DNA from: Bacteroidales bacterium
GTDB lineage: Bacteria > Bacteroidota > Bacteroidia > Bacteroidales > VadinHA17
Assembly (NCBI GenBank): GCA_024763075.1
Contig: JANTGF010000003.1
Span: forward strand, 37,045 to 101,044
Direction of reading: 5' to 3'
Length of the DNA: 64,000 bases
Shown here: positions 1-9,438 of the stretch, piece after piece
Position numbering within the stretch: position 1 is the stretch's first letter
How the letters are laid out: every line of letters begins with the position of its first letter
The notes under the pieces: generated by a model
Database searches by the model: none
The model's input: the letters and a program-made list of their open reading frames with translations, nothing else
What the model was told of the DNA's origin: nothing
Made by a program: the position numbers and the translations under genes

Positions 1-102
1 TACCACGATGATATAGGGGATTATTCAACAAATGAACCAACCATGGATGGTACGGCAGGAGCTATCCTGATGATGGCCTACTGGGAGTCATTTTCCAGGT
101 AA
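1..102 (+). CDS. C-terminal end of a glycoside hydrolase family 9-like protein (partial)
   Basis: The first 33 codons are an open frame that ends at TAA 100-102 and starts outside the window. The peptide contains DYSTNEPTMDGTA followed by a hydrophobic stretch. Family knowledge: GH9 endoglucanases end with a 'YSTNE.....' block in which the Glu after Asn is the catalytic acid, followed by a hydrophobic helix near the C-terminus. The match to this block is my only evidence. The rest of the enzyme, its signal peptide and any binding modules lie upstream. It would be a secreted or periplasmic beta-glucan hydrolase if the call is right. Confidence 0.6.
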   Translation, partial: YHDDIGDYSTNEPTMDGTAGAILMMAYWESFSR

Positions 103-205
103 CGGATTTTTTTCTTTAAATTTTTCTCCATAATTTTTACAAAGGAAATGGCAAAGGTAGAGTTCATCCTTCAACCTTCACTTTAACCGTTCACTTTTGT
201 TTGTT

Positions 206-225
206 CGACGGAAAGCATTCCGTCG
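206..225. repeat. Perfect 8-bp hairpin between convergent genes
   Basis: CGACGGAA (206-213) and TTCCGTCG (218-225) form a perfect stem around the loop AGCA. No T-tract follows on either strand, so it is not a canonical intrinsic terminator. It may still act as a bidirectional 3'-end structure for the GH9-like gene and thiL. Confidence 0.5.
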
Positions 226-396
226 CTACGATAAGATTAATAATAATTTATGGTTCAACGATTATCCTTCATCATTTCGTGGATCTTGTCCCGAAAACCT
301 GCAAATTTAAGCACCCTGAGCTGGGTTGAAGGGTAATTCCAACTGTTTTCAGGATCTCTTGATTCTTGATTCTTGGATCTTGTGACCGTTGACTCG

Positions 397-419
397 TTGA
401 CTCGTCCTGATTTTTGTTT
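397..419 (+). repeat. Dispersed 23-bp repeat, copy 1
   Basis: TTGACTCGTCCTG followed by ATTTTTGTTT at 397-419 is identical to 40681-40703. Both copies lie between the ends of convergent genes. The segment just before this copy is a near-tandem of the same GTTGACTC unit, so it may belong to a larger family of intergenic repeats in this genome. Confidence 0.6.
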
Positions 420-539
420 ATTGATCCCTGTTCAACCTTCAAGTTACTCGCACCCACAGGCCACCTCTTAAAAGCTGCTTAGTGAGGTTTTCCCTCCTTT
501 GTCGCTCAAACGTTCAACCTTCAACCTTTGATTGTCCTT

Positions 540-1577
540 CTATTGGTGTTTCCAGCCCTGAGCCTTTAAACTTATGCTGTTGCCCTCAGGGGTTACAAGC
601 TGATTACCCGCTTTTCTGTCTGTTATTTGACCAATAACATAGATGTCTTTCAACTCACTGACCTTTTCAATGTCTTTTTTGTTCACGGTGAACAGCAATT
701 CATAATCTTCTCCACCGTTTAATGCAGCTGTTAGCGGATCCATGTTAAATTCCTCAGCCGTTTTTATGGTTTCCTCAACCAGGGGGATTTTTTCACTATT
801 GATTTTACATCCGCACCCTGAGTTTTTTGTAATATGCATAATATCTGAAGATAATCCATCTGAAATATCTATCATAGAAGTAGGTAAAATTGAGTTTTCA
901 CTAAGGCGTTCAACAATATCTTTTCGGGCTTCCGGTTTTAATTGTCTGCCAATAATGTATTCATAACCACCCAGCTGAGGTTTAATGTTATAATCTTCTT
1001 CAAATATTTTTCTTTCACGCTCCAGGAGCTGAAGTCCAAGGTAGGCTCCGCCCAGGTTCCCGGAAACACAGATAATATCCCCTTTCTTTGCATTGTTTCG
1101 GTAAACTATTTTCTCCTTTTGTGCTTCTCCCAGTGCAGTGATGCTAATAGCCATGCCGGTTAAGGATGACGAAGTATCTCCGCCAACCAGATCCACCCCA
1201 TATGTTTCACAAGCCAGATGAATCCCCTCATACAGGGCATCAATATCTTCAAGATGGAACCTGGATGAAATGCCAAGTGAAACGGTAATTTGTTTGGGTT
1301 GTCCGTTCATTGCATAAATATCTGAAAGATTTACAACTACCGATTTATATCCGAGATGCTTTAACGGGGTGTAAACCAGGTTAAAATGTATTCCTTCAAG
1401 CAGTAGATCAGTGGTAACAAGCACTTCTTTTTCAGGGTAGCTAAGCACAGCAGCATCATCCCCCACACCGGTTCTTGTACCCGTGTTCACATGTTTTATC
1501 TTTTGTGTAAGATGCTCAATCAAACCGAATTCCCCGAGGGTTGAAATATCTGTTTTATTTGTACTTTTCTTGTCCAT
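540..1577 (-). CDS. thiL: Thiamine-monophosphate kinase ThiL
   Basis: 345 residues, close to the usual ThiL length of about 320-350. ThiL phosphorylates thiamine monophosphate to thiamine diphosphate with ATP in the cytosol, the last step of cofactor synthesis. The N-terminal part has GEFGLIEHL and the TGVGDDAAVL nucleotide/metal motif (about residues 37-46), then VTTDLLLEGIHF with the metal-binding DL segment. Later GGDTSSS and MIDISDGLSSD match AIR-synthase-fold (PurM-like) motifs, and NGGEDYELLF is the C-terminal signature. It is convergent with the GH9-like gene and divergent from sufB. The ATG at 1577 gives a family-typical N-terminus. Confidence 0.95.
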   Translation of the reverse strand: MDKKSTNKTDISTLGEFGLIEHLTQKIKHVNTGTRTGVGDDAAVLSYPEKEVLVTTDLLLEGIHFNLVYTPLKHLGYKSVVVNLSDIYAMNGQPKQITVSLGISSRFHLEDIDALYEGIHLACETYGVDLVGGDTSSSLTGMAISITALGEAQKEKIVYRNNAKKGDIICVSGNLGGAYLGLQLLERERKIFEEDYNIKPQLGGYEYIIGRQLKPEARKDIVERLSENSILPTSMIDISDGLSSDIMHITKNSGCGCKINSEKIPLVEETIKTAEEFNMDPLTAALNGGEDYELLFTVNKKDIEKVSELKDIYVIGQITDRKAGNQLVTPEGNSISLKAQGWKHQ

Positions 1578-1615
1578 ATAAATAGAGTTTAAATAATCGT
1601 CATTTTATAAATTCC

Positions 1616-1648
1616 TTGTACACTCTGATTAAAAAATGTGTATCTTTG
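1616..1648 (+). promoter_or_regulatory. Putative Bacteroidota promoter for the suf operon
   Basis: TATCTTTG at 1641-1648 matches the -7 element TAnnTTTG of Bacteroidota sigma-ABfr promoters. TTG at 1616-1618 lies 22 bp upstream, an acceptable -33 position. The sufB start is 66 bp further down. No IscR-like site was recognised. Confidence 0.55.
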
Positions 1649-1714
1649 TGCTTATTTAGATTAAATTCTAATAGTGAGTGATGAAAGAGAAGATTTCATC
1701 CAGGATGTAAAAGT

Positions 1715-3163
1715 ATGGAAAAAGATCAAGATAAAATATTAAATGATGTAACACAGAGTGATTACAAGTATGGATTTATCACTGATGTGGAAACAGATTA
1801 TATTGCTAAAGGCCTGAACGAGGATGTTATACGATTGATTTCATCTAAAAAAAACGAACCAGAATTTTTACTGGAATATCGTTTAAAAGCATACAGGCAC
1901 TGGAAAAAAATGAAAATGCCAAAGTGGGCTCATTTGAAGATTCCTGAAATTGACTATCAGGAAATCATTTATTATGCAGCTCCAAAACAAAGGCCCGTAT
2001 TAAATAGCCTGGATGAGGTGGATCCTGAATTAAAAAAAACATTTGATAAACTTGGGATTCCTCTTGAGGAGCAAAAAAGACTTACCGGCGTTGCTGTAGA
2101 TGCTGTAATGGATAGTGTTTCTGTAAAAACAACTTTCAGGGAAACGCTGGCTGAACTTGGAATTATATTTTGTTCTTTCGGAGAGGCTGTACAGGAATAC
2201 CCGGATCTGATTAAGCAATACATGGGGAAAGTGGTACCTTATACAGATAATTATTTTGCTGCGCTCAATTCGGCTGTTTTCAGCGATGGTTCTTTTTGTT
2301 ACATTCCCAAAGGAGTACGCTGCCCGATGGAGCTGTCCACATATTTCAGAATCAATGCTGCGAATACAGGACAATTTGAGAGAACCTTGTTAATAGCCGA
2401 CGAAGGTGCTTATGTTAGTTATCTGGAGGGATGTACAGCTCCCCAAAGAGATGAAAATCAATTACATGCTGCAATTGTAGAGATCATCGCCATGGATGAT
2501 GCAGAAGTGAAGTATTCAACAGTACAAAACTGGTATCCCGGAGATAAGGACGGGAAAGGCGGAATATTTAATTTTGTTACGAAAAGGGGTCTTTGTAAAG
2601 GGGATCATTCAAAAATTTCATGGACGCAGGTGGAAACGGGATCGGCAATTACGTGGAAGTATCCGGGCTGTATTCTGAAAGGGGATAACTCAGTTGGAGA
2701 GTTTTACTCAGTAGCGGTAACGAATAATCACCAACAGGCAGATACTGGTTCAAAAATGATCCACATTGGTAAAAATACAAAAAGTACTATCGTTTCAAAA
2801 GGTATCTCGGCTGGCAAAAGCCAGAACAGCTACCGGGGACTGGTAAAAGTGCTGAAAAATGCAGAAGGTGCCAGGAATTTTTCGCAATGCGATTCATTAC
2901 TTATGGGTGATCAGTGTGGTGCACATACCTTTCCTTATATGGAGGTGGATAACAACAGTGCTATTGTGGAGCATGAAGCAACTACCTCAAAAATTGGGGA
3001 AGATCAGATTTTTTATTGCAATCAGAGAGGGATTTCTACCGAAGATGCGATTGGGTTAATTGTAAATGGTTATGCAAAAGAGGTTTTAAATCAACTGCCT
3101 ATGGAATTTGCAGTGGAGGCTCAGAAATTATTGGAAATTAGTCTGGAAGGAAGTGTAGGATAA
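1715..3163 (+). CDS. sufB: Fe-S cluster assembly scaffold SufB
   Basis: 482 residues, the normal size. SufB is the main scaffold subunit of the cytosolic SufBCD complex on which Fe-S clusters are built from sulfur delivered by SufS-SufE. The segment [21 protein letters not shown], the block [17 protein letters not shown], and C-terminal [18 protein letters not shown] with [21 protein letters not shown] are conserved SufB blocks. It is the first gene of sufB-C-D-S-E-(T), with sufC 25 bp downstream. The ATG at 1715 is the only plausible start after the promoter at 1641-1648. Confidence 0.97.
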   Translation: MEKDQDKILNDVTQSDYKYGFITDVETDYIAKGLNEDVIRLISSKKNEPEFLLEYRLKAYRHWKKMKMPKWAHLKIPEIDYQEIIYYAAPKQRPVLNSLDEVDPELKKTFDKLGIPLEEQKRLTGVAVDAVMDSVSVKTTFRETLAELGIIFCSFGEAVQEYPDLIKQYMGKVVPYTDNYFAALNSAVFSDGSFCYIPKGVRCPMELSTYFRINAANTGQFERTLLIADEGAYVSYLEGCTAPQRDENQLHAAIVEIIAMDDAEVKYSTVQNWYPGDKDGKGGIFNFVTKRGLCKGDHSKISWTQVETGSAITWKYPGCILKGDNSVGEFYSVAVTNNHQQADTGSKMIHIGKNTKSTIVSKGISAGKSQNSYRGLVKVLKNAEGARNFSQCDSLLMGDQCGAHTFPYMEVDNNSAIVEHEATTSKIGEDQIFYCNQRGISTEDAIGLIVNGYAKEVLNQLPMEFAVEAQKLLEISLEGSVG

Positions 3164-3188
3164 TAAAAAAATTTAAGAATAGAATAAA

Positions 3189-3944
3189 ATGCTTGTTATA
3201 AATAATTTACACGCTGAAATAAACGGCAAGGAAATATTAAAAGGGATCAGCCTGAAGGTGAATCCGGGAGAGGTACATGCCATTATGGGACCCAATGGAT
3301 CGGGGAAAAGTACACTGGCATCGGTGCTTGCAGGTAGGGAACTGGTAATGGTTACTGCCGGTGAGGTTCTTTGGGAGGGAAAGAATTTGCTGGATCTTTC
3401 TCCTGAAGAAAGGTCACATGAAGGAATTTTTCTGGGATTTCAGTATCCGGTTGAAATACCCGGGGTGAGTATGGTTAATTTTATGAAAACAGCCATTAAT
3501 GAGTCCCGAAAAGCCAAGGGGATGGAACCACTTTCTCCATCAGACTTTTTGAAACTAATGCGGGAAAAGAAAAATCTGGTGGAAATAGAATCCGGACTAA
3601 CCAGCCGCTCGGTAAATGAAGGTTTTTCCGGGGGGGAGAAAAAGAAAAATGAGATTTTTCAGATGGCTATGCTGGAGCCAAAACTTGCGGTCCTGGATGA
3701 AACGGATTCCGGTTTGGATATTGATGCCCTCAGGGTGGTTGCCAATGGTGTGAACAAGTTGAAAACCCCGCAGAATTCAAGTATTGTCATTACACACTAT
3801 CAGCGCTTACTGGATTTTATTATACCTGATTTTGTACACGTTCTTTATAAGGGTAAAATCGTAAAATCCAGTGGGAAAGAACTTGCCCTGGAATTGGAAG
3901 AGAAAGGTTATGACTGGATTAAAAAGGAATTGGAACAGGCTTGA
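3189..3944 (+). CDS. sufC: Fe-S cluster assembly ATPase SufC
   Basis: 251 residues. SufC is the ABC-type ATPase of the SufBCD complex and drives the conformational change that exposes the scaffold site. Walker A is GPNGSGKST (about residues 34-42). The ABC signature is degenerate in the SufC way (FSGGEKKKNE), Walker B is KLAVLDETDSGLD, and the H-loop is VITHYQRLL. It overlaps or abuts sufD, which indicates translational coupling. The protein is cytosolic and lacks membrane segments. Confidence 0.97.
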   Translation: MLVINNLHAEINGKEILKGISLKVNPGEVHAIMGPNGSGKSTLASVLAGRELVMVTAGEVLWEGKNLLDLSPEERSHEGIFLGFQYPVEIPGVSMVNFMKTAINESRKAKGMEPLSPSDFLKLMREKKNLVEIESGLTSRSVNEGFSGGEKKKNEIFQMAMLEPKLAVLDETDSGLDIDALRVVANGVNKLKTPQNSSIVITHYQRLLDFIIPDFVHVLYKGKIVKSSGKELALELEEKGYDWIKKELEQA

Positions 3945-3955
3945 AACTTGGGTTG

Positions 3956-5320
3956 ATGAAAGAATTATCTATATACGAAGAACAGAACCTCAATTTTAGT
4001 CATCTGACAGATCATATGGAGAAACTGAATGATCCCTTGCCCCGGTTCTTTCGGGAGGCGAGAGAAAAAGCAGCTGTTTCATTTGGTGAAAAGGGTTTAC
4101 CGGATAAAAAAGATGAGGATTACAGGAATTTTCCAATAAATAATCTTTTTGAAAAGGATTTCAAATATCGGTTTTTTAAGGAGATTGTACATTTTGATAT
4201 AAATCATATTTTTAAATGCGATATACCAAATCTGGATACACATGTGATCATTTTACTGAATGGTTTTTATCATGGGGGAGATGATCAACTGACTGAATTA
4301 CAGGATGGAATCAAATTCGGGAGCTTGCTTGCAGCCACAAAAGAACTGCCGGAGGTAGTTGAAAAACATTTTTCTAAATATTCCGGATTTGGCAGGGATG
4401 GCTTTGTTGATCTGAATACTTCGCTTGCAAGAGATGGTGTTTTTATTTATGTACCGGAAAATTCAGTCCTGGAAAAACCGGTTCAGATTGTAAACCTGAT
4501 ATTTTCCAATAAGGAATTATTCATTCAACCGCGTAATCTTATCGTGTTGGAAAGGAATTCCACATTTCGTCTTGTGGTATGTGATCATGCTTTAACTACT
4601 AATCATTCATTGGGAAATTCAGTAACGGAAAGTTATATTGCGAAAAATGCAAAGTATGACTTTACCCTGCTTCAGAATGAACATAACAATGCTTCGTTGA
4701 TCAATCATCATTTTATTTATCAGGAGGAAAACAGCAGGGTGGAAACAAATACCATTTCATTGCATAGTGGCCTGATAAGAAATAATCATTTTGTAACACT
4801 GGACGGTGAACGTGCTGAAAATATTGCCAATGGGCTTTATCTTATGGATAAGAATCAGTATGCTGATAATCATGTCTTTATAGATCATGCTAAGCCAAAT
4901 TGCAGAAGTGATCAGCTTTATAAAGGAGTGATGGATGATCAGGCAAGGGGTGTTTTTAGCGGAAGAATCCTGGTTAGAAAAGACTCACAGTCCACGGAAG
5001 CCTATCAGAGGAACAATAACATCTTGCTTACCGATGAAGCACGTATGAATTCGAAACCTCAACTGGAAATTTATGCCGATGATGTGAAATGTTCTCATGG
5101 AGCTACGGTGGGTCAGATTGATGAAGAAGCAATGTTTTATCTGAGGTCGAGGGGCATCTCTGAAAATGAGGCCAGGTTAATGATGATGTATGGTTTTACA
5201 CACGATGTGATAAAAAATATACATGTAGACTCCCTGAGGGGGAGAATTGAAGAACTTGTATATAAGCGTTTACAGGGGGAACTGGCAAAATGTGAGAATT
5301 GTGGATTTGTTAATGTATAG
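3956..5320 (+). CDS. sufD: Fe-S cluster assembly protein SufD
   Basis: SufD pairs with SufB in the SufBCD scaffold and is linked to iron acquisition. The frame is open from a TTG at 3941, but I place the start at ATG 3956 (MKELSIYEEQN), giving 454 residues. The N-terminal third is variable, as is normal in SufD. The C-terminal part has the beta-helix core with VFSGRILVRKDSQSTEAYQ, and KCSHGATVGQIDEEAMFYLRS holds the conserved Cys-Ser-His. The last residues (KCENCGFVNV) include two Cys. It lies directly downstream of sufC, in the usual Suf order. Confidence 0.93.
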   Translation: MKELSIYEEQNLNFSHLTDHMEKLNDPLPRFFREAREKAAVSFGEKGLPDKKDEDYRNFPINNLFEKDFKYRFFKEIVHFDINHIFKCDIPNLDTHVIILLNGFYHGGDDQLTELQDGIKFGSLLAATKELPEVVEKHFSKYSGFGRDGFVDLNTSLARDGVFIYVPENSVLEKPVQIVNLIFSNKELFIQPRNLIVLERNSTFRLVVCDHALTTNHSLGNSVTESYIAKNAKYDFTLLQNEHNNASLINHHFIYQEENSRVETNTISLHSGLIRNNHFVTLDGERAENIANGLYLMDKNQYADNHVFIDHAKPNCRSDQLYKGVMDDQARGVFSGRILVRKDSQSTEAYQRNNNILLTDEARMNSKPQLEIYADDVKCSHGATVGQIDEEAMFYLRSRGISENEARLMMMYGFTHDVIKNIHVDSLRGRIEELVYKRLQGELAKCENCGFVNV

Positions 5321-5422
5321 AATTGTAATGCTGAAAGTCCTAAGAAGAAGTTGAAATATTATTCTATAGTCCTTAGCTTCTGAACTTGGATTTGTTTATT
5401 TTAAAATTTTAGTCACTTCTAC

Positions 5423-6640
5423 ATGCTTAATATTCAAACAATTAGAGAAGATTTCCCCGTTTTAAGCCAAAAGGTTTACAATAAACCATTGATTTATTTT
5501 GATAATGGTGCAACCAGTCAGAAACCGGAGATTGTTATTCATAAACTGCGGGAACTTTATGCTGAACAAAACAGCAGCATTCACAGGGGGGTGCATTATC
5601 TGAGTTCAAAAATGACAGAGAGGTATGAAGCGGCCAGGGAAACAGTAAGAGAATTTATTCATGCCGGTAAAGTTGAGGAAATAGTTTTTACAGCCGGGAC
5701 TACAGCTTCGATAAATCTGGTAGCTTTTTCTTTTGGTGAAGCTTTTATTCATCCGGGGGATGAAATCCTGGTTACGGAGCTGGAACATCATTCAAATATC
5801 GTACCCTGGCAATTGCTCGCGGAAAGGAAAGGTGCAAGCCTGAAAGTACTCCCCATAAATGAGAAGGGTGAATTGAAACTGGAGATGCTGGATGAGTTGC
5901 TTACTGAGAAAGTGAAAATATTAGCAATCACCCAGGTTTCAAATGCAATAGGAACGATAAATCCGGTAAAGGAGATAATACAGAAAGCACATGATAAAGA
6001 TATTCCGGTTTTGCTGGATGGGGCTCAGGGGGTTCAACATGGTGAGTTAGATGTTCAGGAGCTGGAATGTGATTTTTATGCTTTCTCGGGACATAAGGTT
6101 TTCGGGCCAAATGGTACAGGGGTCCTTTACGGGAAGGAAAAGTGGCTGGAGTCTATGCCTCCCTGTCAGGGTGGTGGGGATATGATTGCAAATGTGAGTT
6201 TTGAAAAAACCACCTGGGCTGATCTGCCCTTGAAGTTTGAGGCGGGTACTTCCAATTACCCCGCTGCAATTGCCCTGGCTGAGGCGTTGAATTATGTTAC
6301 CTCCGTGGGGAGGGATAATATTGTGACTTATGAAAAGGAATTACTGGGATATCTTTCGAAAAGTCTGCAAATGATAGAGGGTTTGAAAATTTACGGGACT
6401 TCACAGGATAAAATAAGTACCATATCCTTTCTGATAAACGGAATACATCATCAGGATACCGGGATGATTCTTGATAAACTGGGTATTGCGGTCAGAGTGG
6501 GGAATCATTGTGCCCAGCCTTTAATGAAAAGTTTAGGAATTGAAGGAACGGTAAGGGCTTCTTTATGCTTTTATAATACAAAAGAAGAAATTGATCAGCT
6601 GTGTAATGGACTGGAAAAGGTAAAACAAATGTTTGGATAG
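5423..6640 (+). CDS. sufS: Cysteine desulfurase SufS
   Basis: 405 residues. This PLP-dependent group II desulfurase converts cysteine to alanine and passes the sulfur to SufE. The N-terminal YFDNGATSQKP, the HSNIVPWQ substrate segment, and FSGHKVFGPNGTGVLYG with the Schiff-base Lys are all present. The C-terminal RVGNHCAQPLM carries the persulfide Cys. It lies in the suf operon, 102 bp after sufD. That gap has no clear promoter or terminator. Confidence 0.96.
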   Translation: MLNIQTIREDFPVLSQKVYNKPLIYFDNGATSQKPEIVIHKLRELYAEQNSSIHRGVHYLSSKMTERYEAARETVREFIHAGKVEEIVFTAGTTASINLVAFSFGEAFIHPGDEILVTELEHHSNIVPWQLLAERKGASLKVLPINEKGELKLEMLDELLTEKVKILAITQVSNAIGTINPVKEIIQKAHDKDIPVLLDGAQGVQHGELDVQELECDFYAFSGHKVFGPNGTGVLYGKEKWLESMPPCQGGGDMIANVSFEKTTWADLPLKFEAGTSNYPAAIALAEALNYVTSVGRDNIVTYEKELLGYLSKSLQMIEGLKIYGTSQDKISTISFLINGIHHQDTGMILDKLGIAVRVGNHCAQPLMKSLGIEGTVRASLCFYNTKEEIDQLCNGLEKVKQMFG

Positions 6641-6712
6641 TATTTATAACGGATAGTTATTCAGGCTTATATGCTAAAAGAGAATAAGAGTAAAGAACAA
6701 AAGTATTTGAAG

Positions 6713-7141
6713 ATGACCATAAATGAAGTACAGGATGAAATCATAGAAGAGTTTCAGGCTTTTGATGACTGGATGGACCGGTATAATTACCTGATTGAGT
6801 TGAGTAAAGATCTGAAACCCTATGATCCGGAGAATAGAACGAAGGATAATTTGATTGAAGGATGTCAGTCCAAAGTCTGGCTCCATGCAGAACCGGAAGG
6901 AGAAATCATCCACTTTACTGCGGATAGTGATGCCATCATTACAAAAGGCATTGTAGCTTTGTTAATTCGTGTATTGTCGGGAAGAAAAGCAGAAGAAATT
7001 AAAGATGCGGATCTGTATTTTATTGAAAAAATCGGGCTGAAAGATAATTTAAGCCCGACAAGAGCAAACGGATTGCTGGCGATGCTGAGGCAAATGAAAT
7101 TATATGGCCTCGCATATTATGCAAAACAACAAAAAAATTGA
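6713..7141 (+). CDS. sufE: Cysteine desulfuration protein SufE
   Basis: SufE accepts the persulfide from SufS on its Cys and hands it to SufB. The frame is open from ATG 6671, but family alignment favours ATG 6713 (MTINEVQDEII), giving 142 residues. The sulfur-accepting Cys sits in LIEGCQSKVW. The C-terminal part has GLKDNLSPTRANGLLAML, typical of SufE. The stop is followed after 5 bp by the next suf gene. The upstream ATG would add 14 Lys/Glu-rich residues of uncertain use. Confidence 0.93.
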   Translation: MTINEVQDEIIEEFQAFDDWMDRYNYLIELSKDLKPYDPENRTKDNLIEGCQSKVWLHAEPEGEIIHFTADSDAIITKGIVALLIRVLSGRKAEEIKDADLYFIEKIGLKDNLSPTRANGLLAMLRQMKLYGLAYYAKQQKN

Positions 7142-7146
7142 ATGCT

Positions 7147-7470
7147 ATGAAAAAGGAAGATAATCACTTTACATTGGAGGCCAGGATCGTAGATGCCCTG
7201 AAGAATGTATATGATCCTGAAATTCCTGTTAATATTTATGACTTGGGCCTGATTTATGAAATTCTGGTAGATGATGATCAAACGGTTCATGTTACCATGA
7301 CATTAACAGCACCCAATTGCCCCATGGCAGATGATATGCTTGCCGATGTGGATCAGAAAATAAGAGGTGTGGAAGGTGTCAAAGACCTGGATTTAAAACT
7401 AACCTTTGATCCGCCCTGGGACAAAAGCATGCTTACGGAAGAAGCTGCACTTGCTTTGGGTCTTCTTTAG
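7147..7470 (+). CDS. SufT-like DUF59/MIP18 family Fe-S maturation protein
   Basis: 107 residues from ATG 7147 (a TTG at 7138 overlaps the sufE stop but is less likely). DUF59 proteins help target or mature Fe-S clusters, and in Bacteroidota they close the suf operon. NVYDPEIPVNIYDLGLIYEI is the family hallmark, followed by MTLTAPNCPMAD with the conserved Cys. The last gene of the operon, it overlaps the 3' end of the convergent amidohydrolase by 4 bp. The exact role is inferred from family and context. Confidence 0.9.
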   Translation: MKKEDNHFTLEARIVDALKNVYDPEIPVNIYDLGLIYEILVDDDQTVHVTMTLTAPNCPMADDMLADVDQKIRGVEGVKDLDLKLTFDPPWDKSMLTEEAALALGLL

Positions 7471-8624
7471 TTCCGGAAACTATCTGACTGGGATAAAAAA
7501 CTTATAAATCCTGCCAGTATTTCAACAGTGGGTTGCAATAATTTGTCGTCCAGTACCAGATCACCACTATGCAAAACACCTGATCCCTTTCCACCGGCAG
7601 AAAGATAAAGTCCAGGGACTTTTTGTGAAAAAAAAGCAAAATCATCAGCACCCATCGAGGGTTTTTCATGGGTAAGAAGATTGGCTTCCAGTCCGGCCAT
7701 TTTCATGAAATGCCGGAACTCATCATACAGAAGAGGATCATTGATGGTTGCGGGGCAGTTGGTTGGAAACAGAAGGTTTATATGAATTCCGTAGAGCCTG
7801 GCAAAATCCTTTGAAAACTTCCGAATGCTGTTTAATGTTTGTTCCAGGATTTCATTATTGAGTGTTCTGAGTGTCCCTCTCAAATGTATTTTCTCAGGGA
7901 TGATATTATGCCTTGACCCGCCATGAACGGACCCAAAAGCCAATGCGAGTGTTTCCTGTACATTTGTTATCTGCTTAATAAAAGCTGTAAGCTGAACTAT
8001 ATACTGACTGCTGATTGGTATCAGATCATCAGTAAGAAAAGGCCGGGAAGTATGTCCGCCTCTGCCCGTAATTTCTATACTTATAGATGTAGATGAAGCC
8101 TGTACAGCTCCTTTCCTCATCAGGATCTTTCCCGGGGGAACAGTGGGGTCAACATGGGTTGTCAATACGTATTTCACCTCGTCCCAGATTTTTTCCAGGA
8201 TTACTTTTTCTGCCCCGCCAGGGGCCGCTTCTTCTGCAGGCTGAAAAATAAGCCGGAGCGTTCCTTTAAGTTGCGCTCTGTTTTCAGAGAAGTACTTCAG
8301 CAAGCCCAGCCCGATGCTTGTATGGTAATCATGTCCGCAGGCATGCATCACCCCCGGGTATTGCGACAAAACCCTGTGTTCAGAATTTTCCTGAACAGGC
8401 AGGGCATCAATATCCGAGCGGAAAGCAATTACCGGACCGCTGCCCAAGTCGCAGTATCCACCCGTGTCAATATTTTCAAAATGCTTGAGCTCAAGTCCCC
8501 AGGTCTTTAAAGTTTCCTCAATAAAACGGGTGGTCTCAAACTCCTGCCAGGAGAGTTCAGGAAACTCATGCAGATGTTGCCGTATATCCAATAATTCTTG
8601 CCAGATTGTATTTTTTGTTTTCAC
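7467..8624 (-). CDS. M20 family metallopeptidase / amidohydrolase
   Basis: 385 residues starting at a GTG (8624). No in-frame ATG lies upstream. M20D enzymes hydrolyse N-acyl amino acids, hippurate or indole-acetyl amino acid conjugates in the cytosol with two bound metals. HACGHDYHT (about residues 94-102) is the metal-binding motif. EEAAPGGAEKV carries the catalytic Glu pair and GRGGHTSRPF is the dimerisation-domain motif. GADDFAFFSQKVPG near the end provides the last metal ligands. Substrate cannot be read from the sequence. Convergent with the suf operon. Confidence 0.9.
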   Translation of the reverse strand: MKTKNTIWQELLDIRQHLHEFPELSWQEFETTRFIEETLKTWGLELKHFENIDTGGYCDLGSGPVIAFRSDIDALPVQENSEHRVLSQYPGVMHACGHDYHTSIGLGLLKYFSENRAQLKGTLRLIFQPAEEAAPGGAEKVILEKIWDEVKYVLTTHVDPTVPPGKILMRKGAVQASSTSISIEITGRGGHTSRPFLTDDLIPISSQYIVQLTAFIKQITNVQETLALAFGSVHGGSRHNIIPEKIHLRGTLRTLNNEILEQTLNSIRKFSKDFARLYGIHINLLFPTNCPATINDPLLYDEFRHFMKMAGLEANLLTHEKPSMGADDFAFFSQKVPGLYLSAGGKGSGVLHSGDLVLDDKLLQPTVEILAGFISFLSQSDSFRN

Positions 8625-8667
8625 CAGTAATAAGACTTTTCTAAAAATGATATTTTCATTTTTGGGT

Positions 8668-8817
8668 TTATTTGTATTTTTTTAGAACTACTTCCAATGA
8701 AACTGATCGGATTTTTCCTGATTCATAAGCATCAACTCGATCTTCAACCTCCTTTGCCCATAATTTGTCAAATTCTTTATCAGGGCCACCAAAGCTGGAA
8801 AGTAATTTGAAAATTAT
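8668..8817 (-). pseudogene. Remnant of an addiction-module (TIGR02574-like) antitoxin
   Basis: A 49-codon open stretch with no start codon and an in-frame stop at 8818-8820. It reads ...PDKEFDKLWAKEVEDRVDAY then ESGKIRSVSLEVVLKKYK. The pattern W-A-x-E-x-x-x-R-x-x-A-x-x-x-G-K followed by S-x-E-x-V resembles the C-terminus of 'putative addiction module component' proteins. The N-terminal half and any RelE/ParE-like toxin are absent nearby, so it is a degraded fragment. Identification is from memory of the family pattern. Confidence 0.5.
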
Positions 8818-8930
8818 TTAGTGCAATTTACCATATTAAAGTTGATTTTTCAAATATATGTGGTTAGGAGAATAAGGCTTCTTTGAAAATGTTGTTTGGT
8901 TTATGATATGAGAATTACCAGATGCAAACG

Positions 8931-9191
8931 CTAATTCTCCTGAGTAATTTTCCAAATTCCGTTTGGACCTTTTTCTAATTTATAAAAGGAAACATTTTTA
9001 TTTATTATTACCTTATATTTGATCAGCTTTTCGGATTCCTTAAAAACTTTAATCTCTACATTTTTAATATCAATATTCTGGTCTGTTAGTTTATATTTTA
9101 AGATTGTATAAGTTTCATCAGAAGAATTTTCTGCTGGCGAAAATGTTTCATATTTCTCTCCGACAATATTTTCGTACATATTTAGTACCAA
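8931..9191 (-). CDS. Small hypothetical protein, probably missing its signal/anchor start
   Basis: The readable start is TTG 9191 or ATG 9179, giving 86 or 82 residues of a soluble, Lys/Glu-rich domain that I do not recognise. The same frame stays open upstream to about 9276 and encodes KFIIINAVVLIILAFAIF directly before it, a strong membrane or signal segment. No start codon exists in that extension. ATG TTA lies one base out of frame at about 9270. The gene probably lost its start by a 1-base frameshift, or the sequence has an error there. It is then a small secreted or membrane-anchored protein. Confidence 0.5.
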   Translation of the reverse strand: MVLNMYENIVGEKYETFSPAENSSDETYTILKYKLTDQNIDIKNVEIKVFKESEKLIKYKVIINKNVSFYKLEKGPNGIWKITQEN

Positions 9192-9438
9192 CTTCTTCCC
9201 GTTTCCAGAAAAAATAGCAAAGGCCAGAATAATAAGTACAACAGCATTAATTATTATGAACTTAACATTTTTAAACTAATCGATGAATGGAGTTAATTTT
9301 TTATTTATTTCTTCCGGTTTTTCTTATTCCATGGAGTTATCTGATTAGTTTTGTAAACAATTTAGTATATTAGCTTTGGAAATATAAATGAAAAAGAAGT
9401 TAATGCGCCTAGCTGATTTCGGAAACAGGAGGTAAATT

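Larger units (their letters stand above)
103..539. other. Intergenic region between convergent genes, rich in short direct repeats
   Basis: No gene is supported here. The stretch lies between two convergent gene ends. It holds degenerate short tandem units: variants of CTTCAACCTT at about 169-180, 431-440 and 512-528; GATTCTT units near 361-376; and GTTGACTC units near 388-404. It also has a perfect hairpin at 206-225 and one copy of a 23-bp repeat (397-419) that recurs at 40681-40703. One 61-codon frame on the minus strand is only a reading of these repeats. Confidence 0.6.

Noticed and set aside
272..457. 61-codon minus-strand frame before thiL
   Set aside because: It reads through short tandem repeats, has no protein-like composition and no start context.
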